A stretch of 64,000 nt of DNA, taken from assembly GCF_024704835.1 (NCBI RefSeq), contig NZ_JAMXBE010000012.1:1-64000 (forward strand). Direction: 5' to 3'. How positions within the stretch are numbered: the stretch's first letter is position 1; the number at the start of each line of letters is the position of its first letter. Both the position numbers and the translations under genes were made by a program. The notes under the pieces were generated by a model. It was not told the origin of the DNA. It ran no database searches and worked only from the letters and a program-made list of their open reading frames with translations. Source of the stretch: Parapedobacter tibetensis (GTDB lineage: Bacteria; Bacteroidota; Bacteroidia; Sphingobacteriales; Sphingobacteriaceae). Below, piece after piece: positions 17,076-25,504 of this stretch.

Positions 17076-17651
17076 ATGAAGAGAAAAACATTAATAGCAT
17101 GTATGCTATTTGCTTGCTTATTTGCTGTATCGCAGGCACAGACTCCAACCAATCAGCTTACCATAAACCCAGAAGACCCCGATAATTTAGCCAAAGAATA
17201 CTTTTCCCAAATAATGGGAGTTGCGGTTTCTGCGTCTACAAACACCAAGCTTTACCAGTTTATATACGAATGGATAGGCACTCCTTATCGGTTGGGCGGT
17301 AAAACAAAAAAAGGTGTTGACTGTTCAAAATTTGCCTATGAGCTTTATGAACAAGTGTTCAACACGACACTTGGCTACAACAGTCGTAATATTTACACGC
17401 AGGTGAACCCCATACGGAAAGACGAGCTCAAACCCGGTGATTTGGTGTTTTTCAAAATAAGGAGCCGAAACATCACCCATGTAGGGGTATACATCGGTGA
17501 TGATAAATTTGCGCATGCTTCATCGAGCCGTGGGGTGATGATCAGTAACCTGAATGAAGCTTATTGGAAGCGTTATTATTATAATGGGGGTAGGATGTTC
17601 ACCGCAGAAAACAAATCTGATGGGCTAGTGCAGCAACCTCCTGTTAATTAA
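17076..17651 (+). CDS. Secreted NlpC/P60 endopeptidase
   Basis: This 191-residue envelope hydrolase has a signal peptide at residues 1-22 (MKRKTLIACMLFACLFAVSQAQ, cleaved after the Ala-Gln-Ala region). The NlpC/P60 domain spans about 60-175. The catalytic Cys is in GVDCSKFAYEL and the His in THVGVYIG, with the usual LKPGDLVFF between them. Such enzymes cut the D-Glu to diamino acid bond in peptidoglycan stem peptides. The start at 17076 is chosen because it begins the signal peptide. The frame extends 279 bases upstream without features. An intrinsic terminator follows. Confidence 0.9.
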   Translation: MKRKTLIACMLFACLFAVSQAQTPTNQLTINPEDPDNLAKEYFSQIMGVAVSASTNTKLYQFIYEWIGTPYRLGGKTKKGVDCSKFAYELYEQVFNTTLGYNSRNIYTQVNPIRKDELKPGDLVFFKIRSRNITHVGVYIGDDKFAHASSSRGVMISNLNEAYWKRYYYNGGRMFTAENKSDGLVQQPPVN

Positions 17652-17674
17652 AAAAAGACGTTCAAAATAAATAG

Positions 17675-17710
17675 ATCCGGGCACGAGTTTTCGTTGTCCG
17701 GATTTTTTTA
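17675..17710 (+). terminator. Intrinsic terminator
   Basis: ATCCGG and CCGGAT close a stem that continues through GCACGA/TCGTTGT with one imperfection, followed directly by seven T residues. It lies 23 bases after the NlpC/P60 stop. Confidence 0.85.
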
Positions 17711-17832
17711 TTAGCATATACCTATTTTATCTATGATGTCTAAGAGCAATTCACCTAACTTCATACATGTTTGTGCCTCAGGCTTCATGAATATTTCTTA
17801 TTTTTACCACGCATTACACTATACAAGATAGC

Positions 17833-18345
17833 ATGTCCACAAAAAAAGTGTTAGTCCTTGACCAAGAGCAGATACAAAAAAAAACCATTCGTATTGCCTA
17901 TCAAATACTTGAAGACAATTTTGAAGAATCATCATTGATCTTGGTGGGTATAGCTGAGCGCGGGTACGTGTTTGCCAAACGGTTAAAGACGTTACTAGAA
18001 AAAATCTCTTCGCTGGATATTCAGCTTATTAAAGTTACATTGGATAAAACGAGCAGAACATTGGATGTGCAAACGGATATCCCCATTGAACAGGCGAAGA
18101 ATAAAGTCGTCATTTTAGTTGACGATGTCTTGAATAGCGGGCGTACATTGGCGTATGGTATGGGTGCGTTCTTCAATGTTCCCCTGAAAAAAATGCGTAC
18201 GGCTGTATTAATTGACCGGAGTCATCATAAATTTCCAATTTTCAGTGATTTTTCGGGTCTGAAGTTATCCACTATCCTTAAGGAGCATGTCACGGTAAAC
18301 CTTCATGAGTGCGATGGTGGTGAGGATGCGGCTTGGCTTATGTGA
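17833..18345 (+). CDS. PyrR-like phosphoribosyltransferase-family protein
   Basis: This 170-residue type I phosphoribosyltransferase fold carries the PRPP-binding motif VVILVDDVLNSGRTL at residues 92-106 and a flexible-loop region around TLDKTSRTLDV. The size and the VDDVL-GRT motif are closest to PyrR-type proteins, which bind PRPP and may have uracil phosphoribosyltransferase or regulatory activity. No pyrimidine genes are adjacent, so the function is uncertain. The gene stands alone between two envelope genes and is convergent with the lytic transglycosylase. Confidence 0.8.
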   Translation: MSTKKVLVLDQEQIQKKTIRIAYQILEDNFEESSLILVGIAERGYVFAKRLKTLLEKISSLDIQLIKVTLDKTSRTLDVQTDIPIEQAKNKVVILVDDVLNSGRTLAYGMGAFFNVPLKKMRTAVLIDRSHHKFPIFSDFSGLKLSTILKEHVTVNLHECDGGEDAAWLM

Positions 18346-18365
18346 AAAATCTGATATACCTAGTT

Positions 18366-19796
18366 TTATTTCATCGCGATTCTCAACGTCATGCCAGGTT
18401 TAATACTGTTACTTTTCAACCCGTTAGCCGCTTTGATGCTGGATACACTGGCACCACGATGTTTTTGGGCGATGTCAGACAACGTATCCCCTTTCTTCAC
18501 ACGATAGCTGATCTGGGAGGCTGACGAATTTGTTGTTTTGCTAGAAGTGGAGGACACTTCCGGCTTGAAGACACTTAAGCGTTGTCCAGGTACAATAGTG
18601 TTCTTTTTGAGGTTATTCCAGACTCGTAAGTCTTGTACGGTGACCCGATATTGATTGGCTATTTTACCTAATGTTTCGCCCTTACGCACCCGATGAGTGG
18701 TGGCGTTTTGACCTGAATGAGATGGATTTGAAACATTCATCACCTTGGCGTTTTCCATGGGGTTATTCAACGCTACATACAAAGCCGAAAAGGTGGCTGG
18801 TTGTACTTCCGGCAATATAAGCCGTTTTGGCATCTCAGGGGTACCGTTTACAATCCCCCTTTTATATGCTGGATTAAGGGTTTTGATAACCCCTTCATCG
18901 ATATCCAATGCTTGGGCCACACCATTAAGGGGTACAAATTTTTGGACCCATACCGTTTCCGTTTTTAACAACATGTCCGCTTCAACCGGCTCAATACCAT
19001 GCTCTTCATGGTATCCCAGCATATAAGTCATGGCAATAAACGCAGGCACATAATTACGTGTTTCCTTTGGCAAGTAAGGGCTGATGGCCCAAAAATCAGG
19101 GTTACTCGCCCCAGACCGATGAATTGCCCGCAATACATTGCCTTTGCCACAATTATAGGAGGCAATGGCCAATAGCCAGTCTCCAAATTCATTGTAAGCA
19201 TCCAATAAGTAGGCGGCGGCGGCATAACTAGCAGCCACGGGGTCTTTTCGTTCGTCTATGTAGCTATCTATTGCTAAATCATACATCCGGGCTGTGGCAA
19301 ACATAAACTGCCATGGACCGGTGGCTCCCATTCTAGATACCGCATGGGGATTCAAAGCCGACTCCACAATAGATAAGTACTTGATTTCATCGGGCACTCC
19401 TATTTCGGCAAATACCTGCTCATAAATCGGGAAATAATACTGCCCAAGCCCCATCATACGGGAAAGATGTCGTTTATAACGGTCTGTACTATAGGTGTCA
19501 ATATAAGACTGCACTTGAGTATTATAGGTGAGTGGGACCGCTTTCTGCAAATAGGCAAGCCTCCCCTTTATGCTAGTCGGAACAATCTGAAATAATGATG
19601 GGTGATCGAAGGTTTCTTCTAGGTGAACAAAGTTTATGCTGTCTGCGGTTAAGTCGAGTTGTGCATTAATATGGTCGGTTATGTTGTTTTCCGTTAATGT
19701 GTCGGACAACGAATCAAGGGAAGTGGTTTTCGAAACTGCTAGCTGCACACACAATATGCTACTCACGGCTATTGCCGAAATTCCTTTTAATCTCAT
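18366..19796 (-). CDS. MltD-like lytic transglycosylase with two LysM domains
   Basis: This is a 476-residue exported murein hydrolase. A signal peptide at about residues 1-23 precedes the Slt-type catalytic domain at about 130-270. The catalytic Glu145 lies in LSIVESALNPHAVSRMGATGPWQ (first part of the motif only), with later IASYNCGKGNV. Two LysM peptidoglycan-binding repeats (YRV/HRV-KKGDTLSDIA type) lie at about 367-410 and 430-474. The order matches E. coli MltD. It cleaves glycan strands to 1,6-anhydro products. A 6-bp dyad (ATGTGT/ACACAT) about 70 bases upstream may be a regulatory site. Confidence 0.92.
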   Translation of the reverse strand: MRLKGISAIAVSSILCVQLAVSKTTSLDSLSDTLTENNITDHINAQLDLTADSINFVHLEETFDHPSLFQIVPTSIKGRLAYLQKAVPLTYNTQVQSYIDTYSTDRYKRHLSRMMGLGQYYFPIYEQVFAEIGVPDEIKYLSIVESALNPHAVSRMGATGPWQFMFATARMYDLAIDSYIDERKDPVAASYAAAAYLLDAYNEFGDWLLAIASYNCGKGNVLRAIHRSGASNPDFWAISPYLPKETRNYVPAFIAMTYMLGYHEEHGIEPVEADMLLKTETVWVQKFVPLNGVAQALDIDEGVIKTLNPAYKRGIVNGTPEMPKRLILPEVQPATFSALYVALNNPMENAKVMNVSNPSHSGQNATTHRVRKGETLGKIANQYRVTVQDLRVWNNLKKNTIVPGQRLSVFKPEVSSTSSKTTNSSASQISYRVKKGDTLSDIAQKHRGASVSSIKAANGLKSNSIKPGMTLRIAMK

Positions 19797-19996
19797 ATTT
19801 TCGTTAGTAGGTATTTATGCCATAATGCTTTTACAAGACAATCCAATAGCCTATTGATTTCAACGATATGTGTCATTTGGCACACATTACTTAGTGTTGA
19901 AAACGTGCCAATGCACTTTTTATTGCATTACCACCAAATAAAAGCCCAACAACAAATGAAATATGGCCTGCCATAAAATAATAAAGAGACCTTATG

Positions 19997-20016
19997 CCGA
20001 ACTTATTGCTGTTCGG
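19997..20016 (-). terminator. Weak hairpin after tatA
   Basis: CCGAAC pairs with GTTCGG around an 8-nt loop, 36 bases past the tatA stop on the minus strand. The following sequence is only moderately T-rich, so termination is uncertain. Confidence 0.4.
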
Positions 20017-20051
20017 TATAACGTCCCGTCCGGTATTGAATATGAGTTTTG

Positions 20052-20234
20052 TTATTTATTTTCTTCCAATTCCTCTTTAGGAGTTTCCTTCTGACCTTCC
20101 TTGAATTCACGGATACCACGTCCCATGCCACGCATCAGTTCGGGGATTTTCCGGCCACCAAAAAGTAAAAGGAGTGCTAAAACAATCAAAATAATCTCTT
20201 GCGCACCAAGAAACAACAGCACTGAATCTAACAT
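20052..20234 (-). CDS. tatA: Sec-independent translocase subunit TatA
   Basis: This 60-residue protein has one N-terminal membrane helix (IILIVLALLLLFGG), the hinge motif FGGRKIPELMRGMG and an amphipathic helix ending in a charged tail. That is the complete TatA/E layout and normal length. It forms the pore component for folded-protein export. It is flanked on the same strand by an EnvC-like factor (177 bases upstream) and a lytic transglycosylase downstream. No tatC lies in the window. Confidence 0.92.
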   Translation of the reverse strand: MLDSVLLFLGAQEIILIVLALLLLFGGRKIPELMRGMGRGIREFKEGQKETPKEELEENK

Positions 20235-20410
20235 AATAGTTGTTTTAAATTACCAAATCCATCTATCAATCCTGTATAATACAGGCGATTTTACAAATGT
20301 AGGTATAATATTTTTATTAGTACAATTATTGCTCATTTGTTTATCCTTAGCGGATTAACGAAATTGGCTAAGCCGCTGGGATTGGATTATTTCAACGCTA
20401 ATCATAAGTT

Positions 20411-21700
20411 TTATTTTGCTAGCCAAGGTTCGGGATTTATCGGTGCGGCTCCCTCCCAAATCTCGAAATGTACTTCAGAGTTTCCATCATCCGTATCTGA
20501 CAATACTGTGCCCAGTGTTTGTCCCCGTTGCACTACTTGTCCCCGTTTCACCGTGAGGTTTCTCAAATTATTATAAATAGAATAATACTTGCCGTGTCGG
20601 ACAGCTACGGCATATACACCCTGAACATTGTAAACGACGGCCACTGTGCCCTCAAAAATAGCTTGTACAGACGCATCATTACTTGTTCGGATCTTTATTC
20701 CGCTATTGTTTACAGTAACATTTCTTCCATATGTTTGCCGTCCAAAACGCTGGGTAATGATCCCCTGTTGCACCGGCCATGGCAACCTTCCCCTGTTGCT
20801 AGCAAAATCAGCCGATAGTTTCGCGGCTTCCGGCGTGGACGCCAGTACCTCAGTGTCACTTTTCCGCACGGCTGGTTTCTCGGCTTCCACTTCTTTGACC
20901 GTCTTTCCAGTCCTCTCAGCTTCCAGTGCTAGTGCAGCCTTACGGGCCTCCTCTTCCAATCGACGCTGTTCCGCAATTTCGCGCTGGATGGCTGTTCTTA
21001 TCGCCCTAGCCAGCCGTTCATCTTCCTGCTGCTTCTTTTGGAGCTCCTGCTTAAACTGCTTCTCTTGTTTTGTAAGCGCATTGAGCACTTTCGACTGTTC
21101 GCCTTGTTCTTGGGCTATAACTTTACGTTCCTCCTGTTGTTCGCCAAGCAATGACGCCTGCTCCTTTTTACTGGCCTCCAGCTGCGCCACTTTCAACGCG
21201 ATCTCTTTCTGGGTATCTTCGATTTCCTTTGCCCGTTCCTTGCGCGATTCATTGAATTGCTGCAGGTATTTTATCCGTTTAAATGCCTGGTTGAAATCTT
21301 TCGACGCAAAAATGAACATCATTTTGTTGTGTGCATTCCGATTGCGGAACGCAAACATGACCATGCTTTCGTAGTCTTTGCGCAATTTAGCCAGTTGGTT
21401 ACGAAGGTTTTGGATGGTTTTATTATGGGAAGCGATCCGGTTACTGATGAGCCTGATTTCGCTATTGATCGTACTAATTTTTTGCTCACGTAAACGCAGC
21501 TGAGCGTTCAATGCATTCACCTGCTTAAGCGAAAGGCTCTTATCACTGGATGTGCTTTTTAAGCTTTGGTTGAGTTGCTCAATCTCTCGATTCAGGCGTT
21601 CACGCTGCTTTTTAAGCTCGGCACTGCTTTGGGCATAGCAGGTAGCCAATGCCAGAAAAAATGCAACTATGCTTAAAATTCCTCTAATAAAATCCATCAA
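20411..21700 (-). CDS. EnvC-like murein hydrolase activator with degenerate LytM domain
   Basis: This is a 429-residue exported protein. A signal peptide (about residues 1-23) is followed by a long coiled coil at about 25-270 (KKQRERLNREIEQLNQSL and later heptads) and a C-terminal LytM/M23 domain at about 325-427. The zinc-binding HxGxD is replaced (NNSGIKI), and the later HxH motif is reduced to VHFE. The domain is therefore probably not an active peptidase, as in E. coli EnvC, which activates cell-separation amidases. Long coiled coil plus dead LytM is the EnvC signature. It lies in a minus-strand run with the TPR and DUF4292 genes. Confidence 0.88.
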   Translation of the reverse strand: MMDFIRGILSIVAFFLALATCYAQSSAELKKQRERLNREIEQLNQSLKSTSSDKSLSLKQVNALNAQLRLREQKISTINSEIRLISNRIASHNKTIQNLRNQLAKLRKDYESMVMFAFRNRNAHNKMMFIFASKDFNQAFKRIKYLQQFNESRKERAKEIEDTQKEIALKVAQLEASKKEQASLLGEQQEERKVIAQEQGEQSKVLNALTKQEKQFKQELQKKQQEDERLARAIRTAIQREIAEQRRLEEEARKAALALEAERTGKTVKEVEAEKPAVRKSDTEVLASTPEAAKLSADFASNRGRLPWPVQQGIITQRFGRQTYGRNVTVNNSGIKIRTSNDASVQAIFEGTVAVVYNVQGVYAVAVRHGKYYSIYNNLRNLTVKRGQVVQRGQTLGTVLSDTDDGNSEVHFEIWEGAAPINPEPWLAK

Positions 21701-21797
21701 TATCTTTTACTATGTTTGATATGTGGAACCGGCGTTCAGCCAATTACTGTTTGCGAAAGTAATAAAACTAGCTCGATAAATTATAGTCCGACCATAA

Positions 21798-22595
21798 TTA
21801 TTGGGCCTCCTTATATCTCGAGGGTATACTAAAAGGCATTTCGAGCGCCTCATTGTATGCCACCCTACTATAGTTCATCGCAGACTGCAAATCCAAATCG
21901 TCGGCCGTTATGGAAATGTTCACCTGATTAGGGAACGATTGCCCAGCAGATTCACTATAGCTGGTATATGATGCTTCCAATCGTTGGTTGCGCCCTTCTT
22001 CATCCATTAAGGTAAGTACCGTACGGTAATTTTTATCCAATTGCACCAAATACAACAAATCATTAGCCTGCCCACGCAAAATACTGCCGGCATCGGCGGT
22101 AAAAACTTGGACATCACGACCAATGGCTTGAGTAATCACATTGCCGACCAGTAAATCTTGCAGGTTGGAGAAATCCAATTCCCTGCTGGTAAATTTATAG
22201 ATATAATCAAAAGGCTTTCTGATGTATTGAGCTTGTAGCCTGTTCATGATTTTGACGCTGTCTGGCGTAATCAATACCCTCCCCACCTCAATGCCCATTA
22301 ATGCCGTAATGGAAATCCAGATCGCTTTGTCTCGTTCAATACGTACATTCGCTGTCACGTCATAACTGTCTTTATTAATGGATACCTTGCTTTTTGCCCG
22401 ACCGCTAAACGTCGTGAAATATAGTTGACTTTGGGTCACGGCTCCAATGATATGCACGCGTTCGGCGCGGGAGACCCGCTTTTCATTTCCTACATCAGGG
22501 GAGACCAGTTGCTTTTTGGGTGTACATGAAAGCAACAGGCTTATCAACATCAAGGCATAAAAAGGGCCTCCACTAGTCAATATATTGTTTCCCAT
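21798..22595 (-). CDS. DUF4292 lipoprotein
   Basis: This 265-residue protein has a hydrophobic N-terminus ending in the lipobox LLLSC near residue 24. A beta-rich body follows (LYFTTFSGRAKSKVSINKD start, then repeated VxIxRD strands), resembling the LolA/LolB-like fold assigned to DUF4292. The role is unknown; an envelope lipoprotein or lipid-handling function is inferred. Its start overlaps the end of the TPR gene by 23 bases, showing tight translational coupling, and an EnvC-like gene follows 97 bases later. Confidence 0.75.
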   Translation of the reverse strand: MGNNILTSGGPFYALMLISLLLSCTPKKQLVSPDVGNEKRVSRAERVHIIGAVTQSQLYFTTFSGRAKSKVSINKDSYDVTANVRIERDKAIWISITALMGIEVGRVLITPDSVKIMNRLQAQYIRKPFDYIYKFTSRELDFSNLQDLLVGNVITQAIGRDVQVFTADAGSILRGQANDLLYLVQLDKNYRTVLTLMDEEGRNQRLEASYTSYSESAGQSFPNQVNISITADDLDLQSAMNYSRVAYNEALEMPFSIPSRYKEAQ

Positions 22596-24321
22596 TAATC
22601 TTTTTAGCTAACTTATCAATATCCTTGCCAACCGATTCAGAAATGGTTCTCGCCTTTTTCCATTGAACCACCGCTTCATTGATATTGCCCGATTTTGCAA
22701 GAATATCACCATAGTGCTCAAGCAGGGTATCAGAGGCTTCACCCGCATACTTGATGGCCTTTTCAATCCATACCAGCGCTTCTTTGTATTGCCCCTGCTG
22801 GAAGAGTACCCAAGCATATGTATCTGCATATGATGCATTGTTTGGCTCCAATTCATTGGATTTTTTCGACATCTCCACGGCGTGAGACAATCTTTCTTTG
22901 CGCAACGCCAAATAATAAGCATAATTGTTTAACGCATAGGCATTCGTGCTGTCCAATGCAATAGCTTCCTCATACGCTACATCAGATTCTGCATGCATCG
23001 CTAGCGCATTGTAAATGTCACCAAGGCTGCTGTACAACTGGGCGAGTAACGGTGTATGCTCTTCGTCTGCATTGTTTAATGCGGCTTCCATGTAGGTGCG
23101 GGCTTGGGGATAATTCTTGTTGCCTAAAAATCCATGCCCCGTAAAAAACAGCATCAAAGGATGGTTTTGGAATAGCGCTAATGCTTCTATCCCATGCTCC
23201 TCGACATCATCATAGCGCCCCATTTGGAGCTCTAATTGCAAAAGCTGTTGCCAGACTCCATCAATATATCTATTGATATCTATGGCCTTTAAATATGCCA
23301 GACGTGCCTGCTCCAACTGCTGTATTTGCATGTATATATCGCCTTTCACAGCATGTGCTTTTACCTCCATGGGATAGGTTTCGGCAAGTAAGTCGGCCAG
23401 ATCCGTCAACGACTTAGTGGCGATGGGGCGCTTGTGGTCGCCTACTGCCGTATACAGTATTCCTGCCTTAGCATCAATATCCAGTTCCTTGTTAAGGAAC
23501 GCTTGGTGAAGATAATCATATGCTTGTTTTTGCTTGCCCATGGCAAGGTAAGTATCTGATTTAGCCAGTAAGATAAGTGGATCGTTTGGAAATAGAGCCG
23601 CTGCTTTATCTAATAATGCCATCGCTTTTTTTGTATCCTTGTCATCGGTATACAATTCAGCCAGCATTATGTATCCATTGCTTTCCTTTGGCTTTTTGGA
23701 GATGAGTAATTCCAGTTCTTTTTTAGCTGCCTCCCTATCCCCTTGGGCCATATAAATCTGGTATTTGGTAATATGCTGACCATCCGTCGCCCCAAATCTT
23801 CCGACTATCGTATCAAATGTGGCAAGGGACGCTTCATACTGTTCATCCAGATACAACGCATAGGCCTTGTCATAGTAATTGGACGCCTTGGTTGGATTCA
23901 GCCTGATGAGTTCGTCGAGTATCAGAGGCATGCGCTTCGTATTGGCTGTCTTCTTATAAATATCCAACAGCATGACCCAATACCACTCATTATCGGGGTT
24001 AAGGTCGGCCGCCTTCCTTGCGGCGTTTTCGGCAGCCCAATAGTCTTCTTTTTCAAAATAAATCCGTGCCAGTTCAAAATGGACTGCATCATTGTCGGGT
24101 TGCAACAGAGTTAACTTATCAAATGTCTTCTCGGCGGCTGCTAGTTGTCCCGAGGACTTTTGTTGGATACCCTGAAAATACAATTCCTTTATTAACAAAC
24201 TATCCCCAGCACTCAGTATTTTTGGAACAACAATATTTTCTTGGGCAAAGGCCACATTACCAAAGCCCGACAAACAGGTACACAAAAAAAAAGGCACAAA
24301 GAATCGAATGTTCATCATCAT
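22573..24321 (-). CDS. Secreted or periplasmic TPR-repeat protein
   Basis: This 582-residue protein has a signal peptide at about residues 1-26 (FFLCTCLSGFGNVAFAQ). At least ten tetratricopeptide repeats follow through the rest, for example AAEKTFDKLTLLQPDNDAVHF and AEKAARKAADLNPDNEWYW type units. TPR arrays act as protein-interaction scaffolds, so an envelope assembly role is plausible given the coupled DUF4292 lipoprotein and EnvC-like genes. No enzymatic domain is visible. A sequence matching the -7 box (TACTTTTG read on the minus strand, 24408-24415) lies about 87 bases upstream, but no well-spaced -33 box was found. Confidence 0.8.
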   Translation of the reverse strand: MMMNIRFFVPFFLCTCLSGFGNVAFAQENIVVPKILSAGDSLLIKELYFQGIQQKSSGQLAAAEKTFDKLTLLQPDNDAVHFELARIYFEKEDYWAAENAARKAADLNPDNEWYWVMLLDIYKKTANTKRMPLILDELIRLNPTKASNYYDKAYALYLDEQYEASLATFDTIVGRFGATDGQHITKYQIYMAQGDREAAKKELELLISKKPKESNGYIMLAELYTDDKDTKKAMALLDKAAALFPNDPLILLAKSDTYLAMGKQKQAYDYLHQAFLNKELDIDAKAGILYTAVGDHKRPIATKSLTDLADLLAETYPMEVKAHAVKGDIYMQIQQLEQARLAYLKAIDINRYIDGVWQQLLQLELQMGRYDDVEEHGIEALALFQNHPLMLFFTGHGFLGNKNYPQARTYMEAALNNADEEHTPLLAQLYSSLGDIYNALAMHAESDVAYEEAIALDSTNAYALNNYAYYLALRKERLSHAVEMSKKSNELEPNNASYADTYAWVLFQQGQYKEALVWIEKAIKYAGEASDTLLEHYGDILAKSGNINEAVVQWKKARTISESVGKDIDKLAKKINGKQYID

Positions 24322-24550
24322 TTAACTACTCATTTATCACATCGTTTGCTTTTTTTTGTGGTTTCAACAAAACCATTGGCCAACGGACATGCAAACTATA
24401 TTTGGTTCAAAAGTACACAAGCAAAATGTATTAGGCGAATACAACTACCAATAATTGCTTCAGCGTGATATTTTTGCCATCGCTAAGCATCCCTAATTGA
24501 TTAACAATTGACGTCTTAAATAGTGCTTAGAATTTATAGCGCTGCACAGC

Positions 24551-24582
24551 TTTGAAAAATCAATTTATTTATTGTACCTTTG
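24551..24582 (+). promoter_or_regulatory. Promoter of the rplM operon
   Basis: TTTG at 24551-24554 and an exact -7 box TACCTTTG at 24575-24582 are separated by 20 bp, a near-perfect Bacteroidota promoter. Transcription should begin near 24589, at the edge of the hairpin listed next, with a leader of about 53 bases before the GTG start. Confidence 0.85.
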
Positions 24583-24586
24583 CAGT

Positions 24587-24602
24587 CCCTTAAAAGTAAG
24601 GG
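24587..24602 (+). promoter_or_regulatory. 5' leader hairpin of rplM (candidate r-protein leader)
   Basis: CCCTTA and TAAGGG form a 6-bp stem with a 4-nt loop at the very start of the predicted message. Its position suggests autogenous control by L13 or protection of the 5' end. Bacteroidota L13 leaders have been proposed in comparative work, but I cannot confirm that this one belongs to that class. Confidence 0.5.
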
Positions 24603-24641
24603 CGTAAATATAGTTAAATTAATTATTTCAAAACAAAGCAA

Positions 24642-25085
24642 GTGAATACGTTAAGTTACAAAACTGTCTCTGCCAATAAAAGCACGGTCAACAAAGAATG
24701 GATTGTTGTTGACGCTGAGGGAGAGATCTTGGGGCGCTTGTCATCCCAGATTGCTAAGGTAATCAGGGGGAAACACAAGCCATCGTATACCCCACACGTA
24801 GACTGCGGTGATAACGTGATCGTCATCAACGCAGACAAGGTTAAGTTGACTGGCAATAAGCTCAATGACAAGGTGTACTCGAGATATACCGGGTATCCGG
24901 GCGGCCAGCGTTTTATTTCTCCAAAGCAGTTATTGGCTAAACATCCGGAACGCATCGTGGAAAGCGCGGTACGAGGTATGCTACCCAAAAACCGTTTAGG
25001 GCGTGCGTTGTTCAAAAACCTTTATGTTTATGCTGGTGGCGAGCACCCGCACGTAGCGCAGGGTCCAAAAACTGTTAAATTCTAA
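24642..25085 (+). CDS. rplM: 50S ribosomal protein L13
   Basis: This 147-residue component of the large ribosomal subunit is complete. Family landmarks are WIVVDAEGEILGRLSSQIAKVI (first part), GDNVIVINADKVKLTGNK, YSRYTGYPGG and the GMLPKNRLGRALFKNL motif. The start is GTG at 24642, matching the family N-terminus, with no ATG nearby. It is the first gene of rplM-rpsI-rpsB, separated from rpsI by 11 bases. Confidence 0.97.
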   Translation: MNTLSYKTVSANKSTVNKEWIVVDAEGEILGRLSSQIAKVIRGKHKPSYTPHVDCGDNVIVINADKVKLTGNKLNDKVYSRYTGYPGGQRFISPKQLLAKHPERIVESAVRGMLPKNRLGRALFKNLYVYAGGEHPHVAQGPKTVKF

Positions 25086-25096
25086 GGAGCAAAGAA

Positions 25097-25483
25097 ATGT
25101 CAACAATCAACACTTCAGGAAGAAGAAAAACTGCAGTTGCCCGTATTTACCTATCTACTGGTAGCGGCAACATTACCGTAAATGGTAAAGACTATAAAAC
25201 ATATTTTCCTACATTGCCATTACAATACATCGTTACCCAAAGCACGGAAGTAGCCGGTGCTACTGGAAACTACGATGTAAAAGTTAACGTGGCCGGAGGC
25301 GGTATCAAAGGACAAGCGGAAGCCGTTCGTTTGGCGATATCCAAAGCGCTCATTGAGCTCAACCCGGAAGTGAAACCTGCATTACGTGCCAAAGGGCTGA
25401 TAACGCGCGACGACCGTATGGTGGAGCGTAAGAAACCCGGGCGTCGCAAAGCGCGCAGGAAGTTCCAATTCAGTAAACGTTAA
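25097..25483 (+). CDS. rpsI: 30S ribosomal protein S9
   Basis: This is a 128-residue small-subunit protein. It begins with the GRRKTAVARIYL segment and includes VNVAGGGIKGQAEAVRLAI. It ends in the family's basic tail RRKARRKFQFSKR, which reaches toward the P-site tRNA. An AAGGAG sequence lies just ahead of the start, stronger than is usual in this phylum. Confidence 0.97.
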   Translation: MSTINTSGRRKTAVARIYLSTGSGNITVNGKDYKTYFPTLPLQYIVTQSTEVAGATGNYDVKVNVAGGGIKGQAEAVRLAISKALIELNPEVKPALRAKGLITRDDRMVERKKPGRRKARRKFQFSKR

Positions 25484-25504
25484 TTTCTTAAGGAGGATTA
25501 AAAA

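Noticed and set aside
20646-21374. 242-codon Ser-rich open frame on the plus strand
   Set aside because: It is the complement of the coiled-coil section of the EnvC-like gene. Its composition mirrors that gene's codons.
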